From: Calditrichaceae bacterium
GTDB taxonomy: Bacteria > Calditrichota > Calditrichia > RBG-13-44-9 > J075
Reading direction: 5' to 3'
Length of the DNA stretch: 32,358 nt
NCBI GenBank assembly: GCA_013360445.1
Contig: JABWBP010000049.1
Span: 1 to 32,358 of the forward strand
The notes under the pieces were generated by a model. That model was given only the letters and a program-made list of their open reading frames with translations, had not been told where the DNA came from and ran no database searches. Of the stretch, positions 30,917 through 32,358 are shown piece after piece. The number at the start of each line of letters is the position of its first letter. Position 1 is the first letter of the stretch. Position numbers and translations under genes: made by a program.

Positions 30917-32014
30917 TTAATATTCCGTTTCGATGCTCCCCTTATAATCTACCGGGTAAAAAATTCCCTGCGCCCCCCCGCGCACGTTGATATGGTCCAA
31001 CTCCCCTTCCTTAAAAAAGAGCCGGATGGTATCCGCCGAGGCGACATTGAAGCCCTGCTCGCTCTCCTGATCTTTGAGATAGTAACGGCTGCGGGCATTG
31101 TTGATCGCCCACAACTGGTCTATTTTCCGGTTCACGATAAACCCGATGATTTCCTGGCCGGTGAGGCGATTGACTTTTTGCACTGCGGAATCTTCCACCG
31201 AAACCGCGTGGGCCTGCCCGCGCACGGTAATTTTGCGCAATTCCATTCCCGCCAGGTCCAGCTCCATCTGGCGGCCGAACAATTCATTATTCTGCTGCCA
31301 CGCCCGGGGATCGATCTCCAGAAAAACCTGCTCCTTATCCAGCCAATATACCGCGGAATCGCAGCGGGCGGTCAAATCCCCGCGAAGAATCCGCACCGAA
31401 TCGCGGGCAACCGCTTTTCGCTCCGGGGCAAAAAAGTATTCCATCAGCCGGGCGTAAATGTGCAGGGTATCGCTCCCGCTGCTGTCCACCTGCCAAAAAT
31501 GCGCATTTTTCTCCACCCGGCTGCGATTTTCCTGGGGAATATACTCTCCCTCCGCTGCGCTTACCCGCGCACGGGAATCCTCATCGATCAGCAGTAAATT
31601 CGTTTTAGCGAAGGCCCGGTCGGTATCGTAGTAGTATTCTAAGTATTGAGAGCGCATTTCCTGGCCGGGGCGCAGAACCCGGACGTTCCCCTGCGAGATG
31701 GCCAGCTTGCGGTTTTCGTAGTAGGTAACGGTTTGGGCGTACAGCACCTCCGGGCCGCGGTGAATACGCACGTTGCCCTCCAAAACCAGTTTTTGCTGCC
31801 GGGAATAGTAGGTGGCCAGATCGCAGAAAATCTCCGTGGTATCCTGCCGCACGTGTACGTTCCCCTCCAACACCCTCAACTCTTCCAGGTCCTGGGAAAG
31901 TTGCCCCCGGTTGACGTCTGCATGGATGAGTTCCAGCCGCGAGGACTGGGCAGGTAAATTTGCCGAGAAGGAGAGGCAACCGATCAGGCTGGCCAGGATA
32001 AAAAGGTAGCGCAT
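30917..32014 (-). CDS. LptA/OstA-like LPS transport protein
   Basis: A 365-residue exported protein: signal peptide of about 22 residues (ANLPAQ), then repeating beta strands of the OstA/LptA jelly-roll type (LEGNVHVRQDTTEIFCDLATY, LEGNVRIHRGPEVLYAQ, SQGNVRVLRPGQEM). LptA forms the periplasmic bridge that carries LPS to the outer membrane. At about twice the length of E. coli LptA it resembles the longer OstA-like proteins of Bacteroidota. Placement directly before lptB supports the role. The ATG start has no clear ribosome site. Confidence 0.87.
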   Translation of the reverse strand: MRYLFILASLIGCLSFSANLPAQSSRLELIHADVNRGQLSQDLEELRVLEGNVHVRQDTTEIFCDLATYYSRQQKLVLEGNVRIHRGPEVLYAQTVTYYENRKLAISQGNVRVLRPGQEMRSQYLEYYYDTDRAFAKTNLLLIDEDSRARVSAAEGEYIPQENRSRVEKNAHFWQVDSSGSDTLHIYARLMEYFFAPERKAVARDSVRILRGDLTARCDSAVYWLDKEQVFLEIDPRAWQQNNELFGRQMELDLAGMELRKITVRGQAHAVSVEDSAVQKVNRLTGQEIIGFIVNRKIDQLWAINNARSRYYLKDQESEQGFNVASADTIRLFFKEGELDHINVRGGAQGIFYPVDYKGSIETEY

Positions 32015-32053
32015 TTTAGAGGGGATCGTATTTCGGTGTTATGAGTATTTTGG

Positions 32054-32109
32054 TGTTTTAGTGTTTTAGTGTTTTAGTGTTTTAGTGTTTTAGTGTTTTA
32101 GTGTTTTAG
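32054..32109. repeat. Seven exact copies of TGTTTTAG
   Basis: Seven perfect head-to-tail octamers, flanked by degenerate copies at 32046-32053 and 32110-32117. This lies just upstream of the LptA-like gene. Single diverged copies of the same word occur at 25161-25184. Confidence 0.92.
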
Positions 32110-32132
32110 TGTTTGGGTATTAAAGTGCTGGA

Positions 32133-32208
32133 TTACTATTCAGCCACAGAGACCACAGAAGCCACAGAGGAAGAATTTTGGGTATCCACCACTTCGTGGA
32201 GAGCATTT
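32133..32208 (-). repeat. Long-range 76-base inverted repeat, right copy
   Basis: Reverse complement of 19-94 with two differences by eye. It contains CCACTTCGTGG at 32189-32199 and CCACAGAG words. The near-identity of two distant non-coding copies implies recent copying or recombination. Confidence 0.85.
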
Positions 32209-32358
32209 GGGGCCTTTATCCCTGTATCTGGACCATAAAGCGGTTTGTATAGAATTTTTGGTAGTCCTAAACGTTTAATGCTGCATTGTAATAGCAGATA
32301 AAATATTTAATAGCTCCGATATGGTTTTCTAACTTTTTAGAGAACGACAGCGCCTTTC

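Larger units (their letters stand above)
32015..32358. other. Gene-free right edge
   Basis: No gene is supported. The region contains the octamer array at 32054-32109 and the right copy of the 76-base inverted repeat at 32133-32208. The last 150 bases are AT-rich without a recognisable feature. Confidence 0.6.

Noticed and set aside
1-32358. tRNA, rRNA or known riboswitch
   Set aside because: I looked in all spacers over 100 bases and saw no cloverleaf with a T-loop consensus, no rRNA segments and no recognisable glycine, SAM or TPP riboswitch core.

Overview
The window looks like a chromosomal segment from an uncultivated bacterium of the FCB group, most like Calditrichota or candidate phylum KSB1. 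Two large secreted proteins end in the 'YPNP' C-terminal sorting domain of type IX secretion. There are several outer-membrane beta-barrels and lipoproteins plus an LPS-export pair, so the cell is Gram-negative. The coding DNA is GC-rich. No rRNA, tRNA, CRISPR array, transposase or phage gene is visible. Taxonomy is inferred from protein style, not from a marker gene.

Layout. (1) 273-3105: an exported TPR protein and glyA (serine hydroxymethyltransferase) with a clear terminator. (2) 3195-6132, minus strand: a FadL-type outer-membrane channel followed 39 bases later by a GDSL/SGNH lipoprotein. (3) 6533-9766: nth (endonuclease III), convergent with a GTG-started 858-residue Ig/cadherin-like adhesin-type protein. 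(4) 10281-19687, plus strand: three small outer-membrane barrels, a di-haem beta-propeller lipoprotein related to the hydrazine synthase alpha subunit, a TlpA/ResA thioredoxin, a DUF4266 lipoprotein ending in a Gly/Cys tail, a DUF3570 barrel and an NHL-repeat type IX cargo. (5) 20049-20636: a Uma2-family nuclease. (6) 24931-20751, minus strand: a conserved protein of unknown function, a minimal nucleotidyltransferase overlapping fumarylacetoacetase by ATGA, then glycogen synthase. (7) 25403-28605: thiI and a KamA-family radical SAM enzyme. (8) 32014-28685, minus strand: LptA/OstA-like protein, lptB and a UDP-glucuronate decarboxylase.

The best candidate for an undescribed system is part 4. 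A thioredoxin, a cysteine-tailed lipoprotein, an outer-membrane barrel and a cytochrome c/propeller lipoprotein lie in consecutive same-strand genes. This suggests a cell-envelope redox or metal-handling apparatus. The DUF3570 barrel carries a TTGAT segment resembling the ApbE flavinylation motif, although no ApbE gene is present here.

The other striking feature is the spacer DNA. Many intergenic regions hold a different 'stuttering' low-complexity repeat, often as an inverted pair, and one such repeat lies inside a reading frame. A family of GGAGTGCAAAGCT palindromes recurs at four loci. A 76-base sequence occurs in inverted orientation at both ends of the window, and one spacer carries three nested inverted repeats.
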